42,462 bases of DNA from Peptostreptococcaceae bacterium (GCA_030532705.1 JAUNKR010000016.1:1-42462); one strand, 5' to 3'. Numbered from the stretch's first letter, positions 26,709-34,928 are shown. A program made the numbers and translations. Notes: generated from the letters alone by a model not told the origin.

Positions 26709-28529
26709 GTACGAAAGAACAACACTCCGTAAGGAGACGGAAACTGACGAGGTCCATTGCCAGTCTGAACTGCTCAGAAGACTGTACGAAAGAACAACAC
26801 TCCGTAAGGAGACGGAAACTTCGAAAGGTCGGAGTGGATCGCAGCAGTTGGATCAAAAGTACGAAAGAACAACACTCCGTAAGGAGACGGAAACTTTGAT
26901 ACCATTTCTTTGGAGCTGGTTCTTGAGATTCGTACGAAAGAACAACACTCCGTAAGGAGACGGAAACTTGCGGCTGGCGGGGCTGCCTCACCTTTTTTTA
27001 CGGTACGAAAGAACAACACTCCGTAAGGAGACGGAAACTTTGGGTAAATCTGATTCAACAAGGATTTGATGTAATTGGTACGAAAGAACAACACTCCGTA
27101 AGGAGACGGAAACCTTTCCTCTCTTGCATTGTACTTATTCATTATTTCCAACGTACGAAAGAACAACACTCCGTAAGGAGACGGAAACGTATGGATGATG
27201 TTTTCAATAAGTGTGACGAATAGTAAAGTACGAAAGAACAACACTCCGTAAGGAGACGGAAACTCGTACACATTATGAAACAATGCTCCACCTTCCATTA
27301 CAAGTACGAAAGAACAACACTCCGTAAGGAGACGGAAACATTTTCATATCTGTATCATCACCTTCTTCAACAATTAGTACGAAAGAACAACACTCCGTAA
27401 GGAGACGGAAACCGTCGAAGTCCATCCGGATTCCCCGATCTTGCAGCCAGTACGAAAGAACAACACTCCGTAAGGAGACGGAAACTGCCGGATCACTCGA
27501 TCGATGCCCCAACCGTATTCTTGTACGAAAGAACAACACTCCGTAAGGAGACGGAAACCCACTTTTACTAATTTTCTTTTCATTCAACATATTATTCCTG
27601 TACGAAAGAACAACACTCCGTAAGGAGACGGAAGCCGCGGCGTAATAATCTCTTGCGTCATCTTCATTTTCCGGTACGAAAGAATAACACTCCGTAAGGA
27701 GACGGAAGGTCTTTTTCTATCGCCCGATTGATGTTTTTTAGGACGGGGTACGAAAGAATAACACTCCGTAAGGAGACGGAAACTAATCGTCCTCATCCTC
27801 CATGGACGCCACGTTTCGACCGGTACGAAAGAACAACACTCCGTAAGGAGACGGAAACCTGACAAACCTTTTTGTAGTTCCATCTTCAAAATTTACGTAC
27901 GAAAGAACAACACTCCGTAAGGAGACGGAAACGAGAGGTATTTGATGATGAGTTATAATCTTACGAATGTAAGTACGAAAGAACAACACTCCGTAAGGAG
28001 ACGGAAACTTACTGTTTTAGGTTCTGGAAAGGTGGTGTTTTAGAGTGTACGAAAGAACAACACTCCGTAAGGAGACGGAAACTTTAAAAATTTAAAATTT
28101 GTTGTTTTTATTTTTCAGCGAGTACGAAAGAACAACACTCCGTAAGGAGACGGAAACTGATAGTCCTAATTCTTTGATATAGTTTTCTATCAAAAAGTAC
28201 GAAAGAACAACACTCCGTAAGGAGACGGAAACCTGTAAAAATATTTTTGTAGTCTGGTTCAACTTCTACAGGTACGAAAGAACAACACTCCGTAAGGAGA
28301 CGGAAACCGTTGCTACAAGCATTACCATCAACAGTGTGAAGTTTACCTGTACGAAAGAACAACACTCCGTAAGGAGACGGAAACGGGCTTATTTTTTTGT
28401 TTTGCTCGGCGGTCGCCGTTGGTACGAAAGAACAACACTCCGTAAGGAGACGGAAACTCGAAGTATTGAGTTTGTTACACTTTGAACTATCTTGTACGAA
28501 AGAACAACACTCCGTAAGGAGACAAAAAC
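26709..28529 (+). CRISPR. Type III-A CRISPR array, 25 repeats and 24 spacers
   Basis: Repeat length is 36 nt: it starts GTACGAAAGAACAAC, has the short inverted pair CTCC-GTAA-GGAG, and ends GAGACGGAAAC. Repeats start at 26709, 26784, 26859, 26932, 27003, 27078, 27153, 27228, 27304, 27377, 27450, 27523, 27600, 27674, 27748, 27823, 27897, 27973, 28047, 28122, 28197, 28272, 28349, 28422 and 28494. Spacers are 35-41 nt and all look different. The predicted 8-nt 5' tag is ACGGAAAC, so transcription runs on the plus strand away from cas2. Variants: repeat 13 ends GGAAGC; repeat 14 has C12T and ends GGAAGG; repeat 15 has C12T; repeat 25 ends CAAAAAC. The many minus-strand frames across it, with recurring FPSPYGVLFFRT or FRLLTECCSFV, are only translated repeats. 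Confidence 0.99.
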
Positions 28530-28557
28530 TACTATCTTCATACAGATGGTAGTTTTT
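28524..28557 (+). terminator. Terminator at the end of the CRISPR array
   Basis: Arms 28524-28536 and 28545-28557 pair over 13 bp with one G-U and an 8-nt loop; the last pairs include the AAAAAC end of the altered final repeat, and TTTTTCTTTTTG follows. It would stop the pre-crRNA just beyond the last repeat. Confidence 0.75.
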
Positions 28558-28597
28558 CTTTTTGTATTGCTCACGGCTCACAGCGTCATCAATTTAA

Positions 28598-28717
28598 ATT
28601 CCTGCTGAATTTTATCAAGTTTTGTATTATAAAAATGGAAGTAACGCCGAATATAAGGTTGAGCATTTTGAAAGTTCTAAACAAACATTTTCCGAAAGTG
28701 AGAGGGATTTTAGATAA
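28598..28717 (+). pseudogene. 3' remnant of an unknown gene after the array
   Basis: A 39-codon frame without a start codon at its head reads IPAEFYQVLYYKNGS..., then EYKVEHFESSKQTFSESERDFR and a stop. The residue makeup is clearly protein-like, while everything upstream in frame is closed by TAA at 28595. It looks like the surviving C-terminal end of a gene whose 5' part was lost, perhaps when the CRISPR array end moved in. The family is not recognised. It lies 8 nt before the next pseudogene. Confidence 0.45.
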
Positions 28718-28725
28718 ATAAATTT

Positions 28726-29586
28726 TTGAAGAAGATTGTTGTACTGACGATGCTGATGCTGATCATCGTTTCTACGGCAGCGAGTGCACAGAATAATGAT
28801 CTCGTCGTCATAAAGGAAAAGGGCGAGACTTTTTCTATGACACGTATAATAGCGTGTGAAGTTTTATTACGATGATAAGGAAAAGCCTACGGTCTACAAG
28901 GTAAATTCCAAAAGAGAGCTTGCTCTTGCTTACAAGCAGGAGATCATCGATCGAAAGCATAATGTATTGTTCTATGCTGACAGCAAGGATATCACCTATG
29001 ACTATTTTGCAAGTATCTTATGGATCGAGTTGCCTTCGGGAGCGGATTTCAGCATTCGGTATTTCAATAAGAATCCTAAAAAGAATATCTATCGTGTGGA
29101 ATTCGGCTATGTGCAATCCAAAAAGGAGCGCGAAGAAAACAGGAAAATGATCAAGGATTGGGTCGCAAAAATATCGATCCGAAGCTCACCGACCGGCAAA
29201 AGCTTGAGAAGATCTACAACTTTATTTTGGATGAGTTTGAATATCGTAAACTTCCGGAGGATCAATTTGAGCTCAATTTAAAAACAAATTGTACTTCCAA
29301 AAGCTTATTTGAGACAAAAAAGGGAAGCTGTGACGGGATGTCGGCAGCGATGAGAGAGCTTGCGGCAGAAGCCGGTATCCAGCCGGAGGATAAACTTGCC
29401 TTTTCAAAGGACGGGAAAGACTTCCATGTATGGAATACCGTCTATCCGGATGGGAAGAAATATAATATCGATGTGTCACAGGATGCATTGTGGGAGAACA
29501 ATAGTAAAAACAAAGAGTTCTTCCTGGTAGGCGATGAGCATTTTGTTGAATATTTCAACCGGGATACCGATATTTATGGCAAATAA
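28726..29586 (+). pseudogene. Frameshifted secreted transglutaminase-like protein
   Basis: Three reading frames join into one protein of about 285 aa. Frame one starts at TTG 28726 with a signal peptide (KKIVVLTMLMLIIVSTAASA). It must shift in the T-run at 28830-28834 to read FYDTYNSV. It shifts again at GTGTG (28854-28858) to read KFYYDDKEKPTVYKV... to 29166, and a third time in the A-run near 29167 to read NIDPKLTDRQKLEKIYNFI to the stop at 29586. The last part has the transglutaminase-like triad: Cys in KGSCDGMSAAMRELA, His in FHVWN, Asp in NIDVSQD. Two of the three breaks are in homopolymers, so sequencing error is possible; otherwise the gene is dead. A good terminator follows. No good SD is seen before the TTG. 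Confidence 0.65.
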
Positions 29587-29621
29587 AAAAGAAGATCCGA
29601 CCCCAAGGTTCGGTCCGAATG

Positions 29622-29660
29622 AACCCCCTTACCGGTCTCCGGCAAAGGGGGTTTTGTTTT
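29622..29660 (+). terminator. Terminator behind the transglutaminase-like gene
   Basis: Arms 29622-29635 and 29639-29653 pair with one bulge around a TCT loop and are followed by TTGTTTT. The remaining stretch to 29878 contains a short inverted pair CGTTCC/GGAACG near 29767-29784 and no gene. Confidence 0.8.
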
Positions 29661-29878
29661 GCTCTTCTTACTGGATCTTATTAAAAAAAGTTGTCAATAA
29701 GTTGTATTTTGAATAACCGTTCTTTGCTTCCAGACTGTAGAGAACCCTGATCACACCATTCCTCCGTTCCATCAGAGCGGAACGATCCCGATTTCATCCA
29801 TGGTCTATCATGTTTTGGTATATATCAAATCCGCTTAAATGTATCTCGAGTCGATGGATCGATGCTCCGGAAGGTTGA

Positions 29879-29911
29879 CAAAAAAAGAGAGCATACAGCT
29901 TGTGCATGCTC
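29879..29911 (-). terminator. Terminator behind the TudS-related gene
   Basis: On the minus strand arms 29911-29903 and 29897-29889 form a 9-bp stem with one G-U and a 5-nt loop, followed by TCTTTTTTTG. It lies about 35 nt past the stop at 29945. Confidence 0.8.
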
Positions 29912-29944
29912 CCTTCCAACAAATCTCGGAGGATCTCTTATTTT

Positions 29945-30541
29945 TTATTTTTTTCCAACAAGGTTATTTGGTATGTAGCGTAGGATCTGTGATACCAAGA
30001 TGCAGCTTCCGATCTTGTCGATAAGGTTTCCTGCGACGCGCGGAATAAATGCTGCGGTAAAGATCTTTTGTCCGGTCGAATCGATCGCTTCTTTCAAAAG
30101 CTCCATAAAGATTCCCATTTCTTTTTCGATCCGAACATCTTTTAAGATCGCCTGAAGATCTCCGAAGCCAAGCTCCCCTTTCCATCGATCACTCTTGCAG
30201 GTGAAGTTTACGCCACAGCTCGGACTTCCGTCGATGCCGATCACACAGGAGACGGTATAGCCCACATCCCAATAGGATCTTATCTGCTCGATGATCGGAC
30301 GGATCATCCGCCGCATCGTATCTTTGGCATGATCATGACTCAGTTGTTCTTTCACAACGCCCCATCGCCTCATCCCGAGCAACAGGATCTCCGGACATGG
30401 TAGCTGAATGATTCCGTAGCCCTGACGCTCAATTTCATCGACCAGCTCTCTGATCATCGGCGAAAAAGGCTCAAAGCCTTCAACCTTCGAATTCACATTT
30501 AAGATACAATGTGACAATACGACCATTTTTTTACTTCGCAT
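29945..30541 (-). CDS. TudS-related putative desulfidase (CD3072-like)
   Basis: 198 aa from the ATG at 30541, which has GGAGGAGCACAGAT upstream; the longer frame to 30598 lacks an SD. The plan is that of the DUF523/TudS group: an N-terminal Cys (SHCILN, Cys12), LPCPE (Cys49) and GIDGSPSCG (Cys109), three cysteines that would bind an iron-sulfur cluster. TudS removes sulfur from thiouracil; a CD3072-type relative has been annotated as a putative desulfidase. The substrate here is unknown. The gene stands alone between two terminators. Confidence 0.75.
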   Translation of the reverse strand: MRSKKMVVLSHCILNVNSKVEGFEPFSPMIRELVDEIERQGYGIIQLPCPEILLLGMRRWGVVKEQLSHDHAKDTMRRMIRPIIEQIRSYWDVGYTVSCVIGIDGSPSCGVNFTCKSDRWKGELGFGDLQAILKDVRIEKEMGIFMELLKEAIDSTGQKIFTAAFIPRVAGNLIDKIGSCILVSQILRYIPNNLVGKK

Positions 30542-30643
30542 ATCTGTGCTCCTCCGTAAACTATCTTTATTATATCGATCATTTGATTTTATTTCCAATT
30601 AAAATAATTTATAATATCCATAGAAAATATCGTTATTTCAAAA

Positions 30644-30705
30644 AACACAGCCTCTATGATTCTCTTTCTTCTCTTCGCAGAAGAACTCTATCGTCCGGCT
30701 GTGTT
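30644..30705 (-). terminator. Probable terminator behind the EamA gene
   Basis: Arms 30644-30652 and 30697-30705 pair perfectly over 9 bp; the 44-nt loop contains a further 6-bp hairpin (TCTTCT/AGAAGA). On the minus strand the stem runs into TTTTTTG. It is about 245 nt beyond the EamA stop at 30952; the stretch 30706-30951 holds no gene I can see. Confidence 0.5.
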
Positions 30706-30951
30706 CTGTATTTACTTGATATGATTAAAACGCTTGGCAGGATGCGCTTCGCCCAAAGTATAAACGACACTTCTTTCGGCTGAGCCCTCTCCGATTTCTA
30801 AAAATCAAAATTTCGCATGATGTGCCTCTTTCACTCTTATAAGACGGCATATGATTTCCACTCGCACAGGTCACTGTATCTGATCCTGCATCTGTTCCGA
30901 ACTTTGGAAAGATCGATCGCTACATTGCGATCCGCTTCTCATTGTGGATTA

Positions 30952-31839
30952 TTATTCCTGTTTCGCATCTTTTTGGATCATGCCCTTAAAATCGATCTCC
31001 ATGATCAAGATCGAAAGGATCATCATTGCCGCGCCGAGATAGCCTCGCGGACGAAGCACTTCGCCGGCTAAAAAGTATGCGACGATGGCGGCAAAGACGG
31101 GCTCGAGCGTATAGATCAATCCGACATGACTTGCGGTCGTATATTGCTGAGCGATCGCCTGCACGATGGTCGCAACGCCGGTGCAAAGGATCGATAAAAA
31201 CAATGCCGATGCCCAAACGCCCGGTGTCTGCGGCAGGGTCGGCGTCTCAAACAAGAAGGCGCAGACCAGCATGATCAGCCCGACCATTCCGAGCAGATAC
31301 ACGCCCATATTGAACGCATCGACCTCTTCTTTCGTCACTGCGGACTCGACGATCAGCAGATTGATGGAGAAAGTGGATGCGCACACGATGCAGTATAGAT
31401 CCCCGATGGCAACGGTGAGTTCATCGCTCAGCGTGAGCAGTGCCATCCCGAGCGTACAAAGGATCAGCACGAAGGCGAATTTTTTGTTAGGCCGCTGTTT
31501 TTTGAATATAAAGGTAAAGATCGGCGCAAAGAGCACGGTCATCGCGCAGAGAAATGCCGCATTGGTCAAGCTCGTATAAAGCACCCCATAGACCGATGCA
31601 ACATAGGCGGCGGACAAAAAGACGGATGCAAACATCGCATATTTGAGCGTCGTTTTGTTGACGGTCTTGACTTTTTTGAAAAAGAAAAGATAGACGATCA
31701 AAAAAGCTAGCGCAAAACGAAATGCGAGCAATGTAAAAGGTCCCATTTCTTTGAGACTCAGATCGATCAGATAAAACGAGATCCCCCAGCATGCCACGAC
31801 AAGCAGCAATAGCAGATCCGCTTTCAGTTGTTTGTTCAT
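30952..31839 (-). CDS. EamA/DMT-family membrane transporter
   Basis: 295 aa. Ten hydrophobic spans in two EamA repeats, beginning LLLLLVVACWGISFYLID and later YTLEPVFAAIVAYFLAGE, which is the signature of the second repeat in drug/metabolite exporters. The substrate cannot be read from the sequence; relatives export amino acids or other small metabolites. The ATG at 31839 has GGAGGGGATC upstream; four codons of open frame before it have no SD of their own. It is a single gene. Confidence 0.88.
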   Translation of the reverse strand: MNKQLKADLLLLLVVACWGISFYLIDLSLKEMGPFTLLAFRFALAFLIVYLFFFKKVKTVNKTTLKYAMFASVFLSAAYVASVYGVLYTSLTNAAFLCAMTVLFAPIFTFIFKKQRPNKKFAFVLILCTLGMALLTLSDELTVAIGDLYCIVCASTFSINLLIVESAVTKEEVDAFNMGVYLLGMVGLIMLVCAFLFETPTLPQTPGVWASALFLSILCTGVATIVQAIAQQYTTASHVGLIYTLEPVFAAIVAYFLAGEVLRPRGYLGAAMMILSILIMEIDFKGMIQKDAKQE

Positions 31840-32397
31840 GATCCCCTCCATAACCTCTTGCGACTGTCACTCCCCTTCGCAGTCTGCAATTTTATTGGTC
31901 GCACAGGGTCTTGAGCCGATCAGATCCCCTCGATGATCCCTGTGTCGCCGTCGGACTCCATCGACGGCTTATGCTCCATTCTATCACAGTCGCTCCAAAT
32001 TGTGAACCCAAGCGAGCTCTTGAGGAAGATTTTCTTGTGATCAAAAACTCTTGTTACGCGCGTGCTTGAGTGTCATTACAAAATCTCCGGCTTCGATCCG
32101 AAGCACCTATCCTCCAAGAACTTGTGATAGTAATTTTGTTACTATTTTCAATGAATGTACCTCCGGCTTTGATCCGGAGCACCTGTCCTCCAACAACCTT
32201 AAGTCTGATCTTCCGTCGGTTTTTAGCAAGGCTTTGTCTTATAACGACCTTTGCTTTGTGCAGGATCGCTGCTAACAGCTCTTTTTCGCTCCGCATCTTT
32301 TGAGCAACATTTTCAAAACCTATTTTAATGCATCGCTGTTAACGGATCTCCTTCTCCCGCTTCCATTCACCTCCTTTATAACTTTTGTAAAAAAGAC
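31840..32397. other. Long intergenic region before rpsD
   Basis: No gene is supported. A minus-strand frame of 80 codons (32054-32296) lacks an SD and consists largely of the tandem repeats listed separately, so it is not called. The stretch includes the upstream region of the EamA gene (minus strand) and of rpsD (plus strand). Confidence 0.5.
32085..32193. repeat. Tandem 33-bp repeats with internal hairpins
   Basis: Copies at 32085-32117 and 32161-32193 differ at 3 of 33 positions and are 76 nt apart. Copy 2 contains the inverted pair CTCCGG/CCGGAG; copy 1 has a weakened form. Between them ATAGTAA-TTTTG-TTACTAT forms a perfect 7-bp hairpin. The unit may be a structured RNA, a regulator site or a small dispersed repeat; a looser match (CTCCCGGCTTTGATCTCCGG) is at about 40746. 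Confidence 0.6.
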
Positions 32398-32426
32398 TTG
32401 AATTTTTTCAATGGTTAGGATAAAAT
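32398..32426 (+). promoter_or_regulatory. rpsD promoter
   Basis: TTGAAT (32398-32403), a 17-nt spacer and TAAAAT (32421-32426). The leader of about 55 nt to the ATG at 32490 is short and shows no clear S4-binding pseudoknot. Confidence 0.6.
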
Positions 32427-32489
32427 AACATTTAGGCTGCTGGACGATAATTTACCCAAAAATTATAGTTCGCAAGGAGAAAAAAAGAA

Positions 32490-33068
32490 ATGGCTAGACC
32501 ATCAGGCCCACGTTTTAAAGTGGCAAGAAGATTTGGTGTGAACATTTATGATCACCCGAAGGCACTGAAGAGAGGACCAAAACCTCCAAAGAAGGTGTCA
32601 GATTATGGTAAACAGTTGAACGAAAAGCAAAAGCTGAAAGCATATTACGATGTGCTTGAGAAGCAGTTCAGCAACTTGGTACATGCGGCGATGCATGCCA
32701 AAGGCAACTCGGGAGAGATCCTGGTTCAGCGTTTGGAGTGCCGCTTGGACAACTTGACTTATCGTCTCGGTTTCGGTGCGAGTCTTCGTCAAGCGAGACA
32801 GATGGTAGTGCATGGACATATACTTGTCAACGGCAAGCGTATCGACAGACCGTCTTATGAGGTGAAAGTCGGCGATGTGCTTTCTCTAAAGGAGAAATCA
32901 CAAAGCGTACAGATGTTCAAGGACAATTTCGAGTCGAAGAACAACTACCTTCCATATCTTGAGAAGGATGTAACGGCGATGAAAGGAAAACTTGTTGCAT
33001 TGCCAAAGCGTGATGAAGTACCTATCGAGGTAACGGACTCACTGATCATCGAGTACTACTCTAAGTAG
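32490..33068 (+). CDS. rpsD: 30S ribosomal protein S4
   Basis: 192 aa. S4 starts the assembly of the 30S body by binding 16S rRNA. The start MARPSGPRFKVARRFG lacks the four zinc cysteines, so this is the zinc-free form. The S4 RNA-binding domain lies at about 82-145 (RLECRLDNLTYRLGFGAS, ARQMVVHGHILVNGKRID, PSYEVKVGD). AAGGAGAAAAAAAGAA precedes the ATG. It is a single gene with its own promoter and terminator, as in many Firmicutes, and not in an rpsM-rpsK-rpoA-rplQ cluster. Confidence 0.98.
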   Translation: MARPSGPRFKVARRFGVNIYDHPKALKRGPKPPKKVSDYGKQLNEKQKLKAYYDVLEKQFSNLVHAAMHAKGNSGEILVQRLECRLDNLTYRLGFGASLRQARQMVVHGHILVNGKRIDRPSYEVKVGDVLSLKEKSQSVQMFKDNFESKNNYLPYLEKDVTAMKGKLVALPKRDEVPIEVTDSLIIEYYSK

Positions 33069-33077
33069 CAGCAAAAT

Positions 33078-33105
33078 AGCACGGCTCCGGCTGTGCTGTT
33101 TTTTT
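33078..33105 (+). terminator. rpsD terminator
   Basis: Arms 33078-33085 and 33090-33097 form an 8-bp stem with one G-U, a TCCG loop and a GTTTTTTTG tail, 10 nt after the stop codon. Confidence 0.9.
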
Positions 33106-33154
33106 GCGCAAAAACTTCCCATCGTTGACAGAATAAAGTATAATGGTAGGATGA

Positions 33155-33185
33155 GAAAGGTGGCACTCCTTTGCCACAGACTTTC
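33155..33185 (+). promoter_or_regulatory. Leader hairpin before uppP
   Basis: GTGGCA-CTCCTT-TGCCAC (33160-33177) is a perfect 6-bp hairpin, with GAAAG/CTTTC outside it. A perfect TATAAT at 33139-33144 just before it probably is the -10 of uppP, though the TTGACA next to it (33125-33130) is too close to be its -35. The hairpin would then form at the very 5' end of the uppP mRNA. Confidence 0.4.
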
Positions 33186-33245
33186 TAAAGCTCGGATCGT
33201 CCATCGGCATGCCTTTGGCTTTCCGCAAATCAAAGGAGAATCATT

Positions 33246-34115
33246 ATGTTTGAAATTTTGAAGGTTATTTTTTTAGGGATCGTCGAAGGGATCACCGAAT
33301 GGCTGCCGATCAGCAGCACGGGGCATATGATCCTGGTGAATGAATTTTTGCAACTTAAGGTAAGCGAAGGATTTCGGGAGATGTTTTTTGTCGTGATCCA
33401 GCTCGGATCGATCTTGGCGGTCGTCGTGCTGTATTGGAACAAGCTCTTTCCGCTGGAGAAGAAGAATTTTCGCAAAAAAGCGAGCTCCACAAATCCCGAT
33501 CTGCCGGATACCAAGACCGCTTGGGTCTTAAATCGGGACAAACTCTCGCTCTGGGGCAAGGTACTTGTCGCATCGCTTCCTGCCGCGATCATCGGCTTGC
33601 CGCTCGATGACTGGCTGGATGAAAAGTTCTATAATTATCAGACGGTGGCATTGATGCTGATCGTGTACGGGGTCTTGTTTCTCGTCGTCGAAAATCGCTA
33701 CGATGCACAGCGTGCAAAGGTCAACAGTCTGGAAGATCTGACCTATCGTGAGGCGATCTTTGTCGGTATCTTTCAGGTGCTCGCGCTGATCCCCGGCACA
33801 TCGAGATCGGGTGCGACCATCATCGGCGGAATGCTCGCCGGGATCTCTCGAAAGGTCGCTGCGGAGTTTACATTCTTTTTAGCGATCCCCGTGATGTTTG
33901 GCGCAAGCTTGCTCAAGATGGTCAAGTACGGTTTTGCCTTTACGGCGATGGAAGGAACCTATCTCGTGCTCGGGATGTTGGTCGCTTTCTTTGTATCGAT
34001 CCTCGTGATCCGCTTCTTGATGAACTATATCAAAAAGCATGATTTCAAGTTTTTCGGTCACTACCGTATCGCGCTTGGCGCCGTCGTCTTTGTCTACTTT
34101 TTGATGACGAAATAA
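33246..34115 (+). CDS. uppP: Undecaprenyl-diphosphatase UppP/BacA
   Basis: 289 aa, an integral membrane phosphatase that recycles undecaprenyl diphosphate to the lipid carrier of cell-wall synthesis and gives bacitracin tolerance. Both family motifs are present: [14 protein letters not shown] at about 12-25 and [13 protein letters not shown] near 183-195, with several hydrophobic spans. The insertion after the second span ([16 protein letters not shown]...) is a little longer than usual. The ATG at 33246 has AAAGGAGAATCATT upstream. Confidence 0.97.
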   Translation: MFEILKVIFLGIVEGITEWLPISSTGHMILVNEFLQLKVSEGFREMFFVVIQLGSILAVVVLYWNKLFPLEKKNFRKKASSTNPDLPDTKTAWVLNRDKLSLWGKVLVASLPAAIIGLPLDDWLDEKFYNYQTVALMLIVYGVLFLVVENRYDAQRAKVNSLEDLTYREAIFVGIFQVLALIPGTSRSGATIIGGMLAGISRKVAAEFTFFLAIPVMFGASLLKMVKYGFAFTAMEGTYLVLGMLVAFFVSILVIRFLMNYIKKHDFKFFGHYRIALGAVVFVYFLMTK

Positions 34116-34126
34116 TTTGAGTTTCC

Positions 34127-34156
34127 GGAGCCTTTCGGATGAGGGGCTCTTTTTTT
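34127..34156 (+). terminator. uppP terminator
   Basis: Arms 34128-34136 and 34141-34149 form a 9-bp stem with two G-U pairs, a GGAT loop and a TTTTTTTATT tail. Confidence 0.8.
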
Positions 34157-34179
34157 ATTGTTTGCCTAAGGATTTTTTC

Positions 34180-34207
34180 TTGAAATTTTATTTGTTTGTG
34201 CTATACT
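34180..34207 (+). promoter_or_regulatory. thi operon promoter
   Basis: TTGAAA (34180-34185), a 16-nt spacer and TATACT (34202-34207). The start of transcription near 34213 leaves a leader of about 160 nt before thiW. Confidence 0.65.
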
Positions 34208-34222
34208 ATTTTTGATGATGTA

Positions 34223-34363
34223 TAGGTAAGCTTGGGGAGCGCCTTGTTTACCGTAACTAAGTAGCGAGGGAACCTGTGTTACAGGGTGAGAGGAAACTAT
34301 AAGTTTCGACCGACTTTTATTTTGTGCGCTATTTAGTTGTCTCTGAATGGCGCAGACTATTTG
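34223..34363 (+). promoter_or_regulatory. Structured leader of the thiW operon, candidate riboswitch
   Basis: Visible elements: GGTAA (34225-34229) with TTACC (34248-34252); a perfect CCTGT-GTT-ACAGG hairpin (34273-34285); GAAAC-TATAA-GTTTC (34293-34307); and a 9-bp stem TGCGCTATT/AATGGCGCA (34325-34333, 34346-34354) right before the RBS TTTGGAGGT. This is more structure than a plain leader, and the genes downstream salvage thiamine, so a metabolite sensor is likely. But the TPP riboswitch hallmarks (CUGAGA, then ACCUGAUCUGG...AUGCCAGCGUAGGGA) are missing; only short look-alikes such as GAACCTG and GGGTGAGAG are seen. It may be a different class, for example one for a thiamine precursor, or a degenerate TPP element. 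Confidence 0.5.
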
Positions 34364-34373
34364 GAGGTAAAAC

Positions 34374-34928
34374 ATGAAAAAGACAAATCTATTGAGAATG
34401 GTGACCCTTTCGATGTTTATTGCCATCGGTGTCGTGATCTCGCCCATCCTGAGAGTCGAGGGACTTTGTCCTACCGCACATCTCGTCAATATCGTGGCGG
34501 CGGTCTTTCTGGGCCCTTGGTACGCTCTTCTGAATGCCTTTAGCATAGCGATCATTCGTATGACTATGATGGGCATCCCGCCTTTAGCTATCACCGGAGC
34601 GGTATTCGGTGCATTTTTATCCGGCTTATTTTACAAATTGTCCAATGGAAAGATCTGGGCGGCAGTGCTCGGAGAGATCGTCGGAACCGGCTTGATCGGT
34701 TCGGTCGTATCTTATCCGGTGATGTCCTTGCTGTATGGTAAGACCGGTCTCACCTGGATGTTCTATGTTCCGTCTTTCTTGCTTGCCACATTGATGGGCG
34801 GCTCGGTCGCATATCTGTTTTTGAATGCGCTTCGAGCAAACGGTACGCTATACAAGATCCAGAAGGAATTAGGAGTTCATTCATATGAAAGTTCAAAGAG
34901 TCTTGGCAGATACAAGGCGCAACACTAA
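34374..34928 (+). CDS. thiW: ThiW, thiazole uptake component
   Basis: 184 aa. Five to six hydrophobic spans; the region EGLCPTAHLVNIVAAVFLGP and the following IIRMTMMGIPPLAITGAVFGA are typical of ThiW, the substrate-binding (S) component of an energy-coupling-factor transporter. It should bring in hydroxyethylthiazole; the shared ATPase module must lie elsewhere. AGGTAAAAC precedes the ATG, just after the leader. The C-terminal tail (HSYESSKSLGRYKAQH) overlaps thiM by 44 nt in another frame. Confidence 0.92.
   Translation: MKKTNLLRMVTLSMFIAIGVVISPILRVEGLCPTAHLVNIVAAVFLGPWYALLNAFSIAIIRMTMMGIPPLAITGAVFGAFLSGLFYKLSNGKIWAAVLGEIVGTGLIGSVVSYPVMSLLYGKTGLTWMFYVPSFLLATLMGGSVAYLFLNALRANGTLYKIQKELGVHSYESSKSLGRYKAQH

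Noticed and set aside
26683-28581. Minus-strand open frames with recurring FPSPYGVLFFRT, FRLLTECCSFV or VSVSLRSVVLSY
   Set aside because: They are translations of the CRISPR repeats in three frames (repeat spacing near 75 nt keeps frames open). No start signals, and the array explains them fully.
32054-32296. 80-codon minus-strand frame upstream of rpsD
   Set aside because: No SD; most of it is made of the two 33-bp repeats and their spacer, so it is better read as non-coding repeats.
33125-33144. TTGACA followed by TATAAT upstream of uppP as one promoter
   Set aside because: The two boxes are only 8 nt apart, too close for a sigma-A promoter; only the TATAAT is kept as a possible -10.
34223-34363. 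Canonical TPP riboswitch before thiW
   Set aside because: The CUGAGA and CCUGAUCUGG...CCAGCGUAGGGA core is missing; only short look-alikes exist, so it is listed as an unclassified leader instead.
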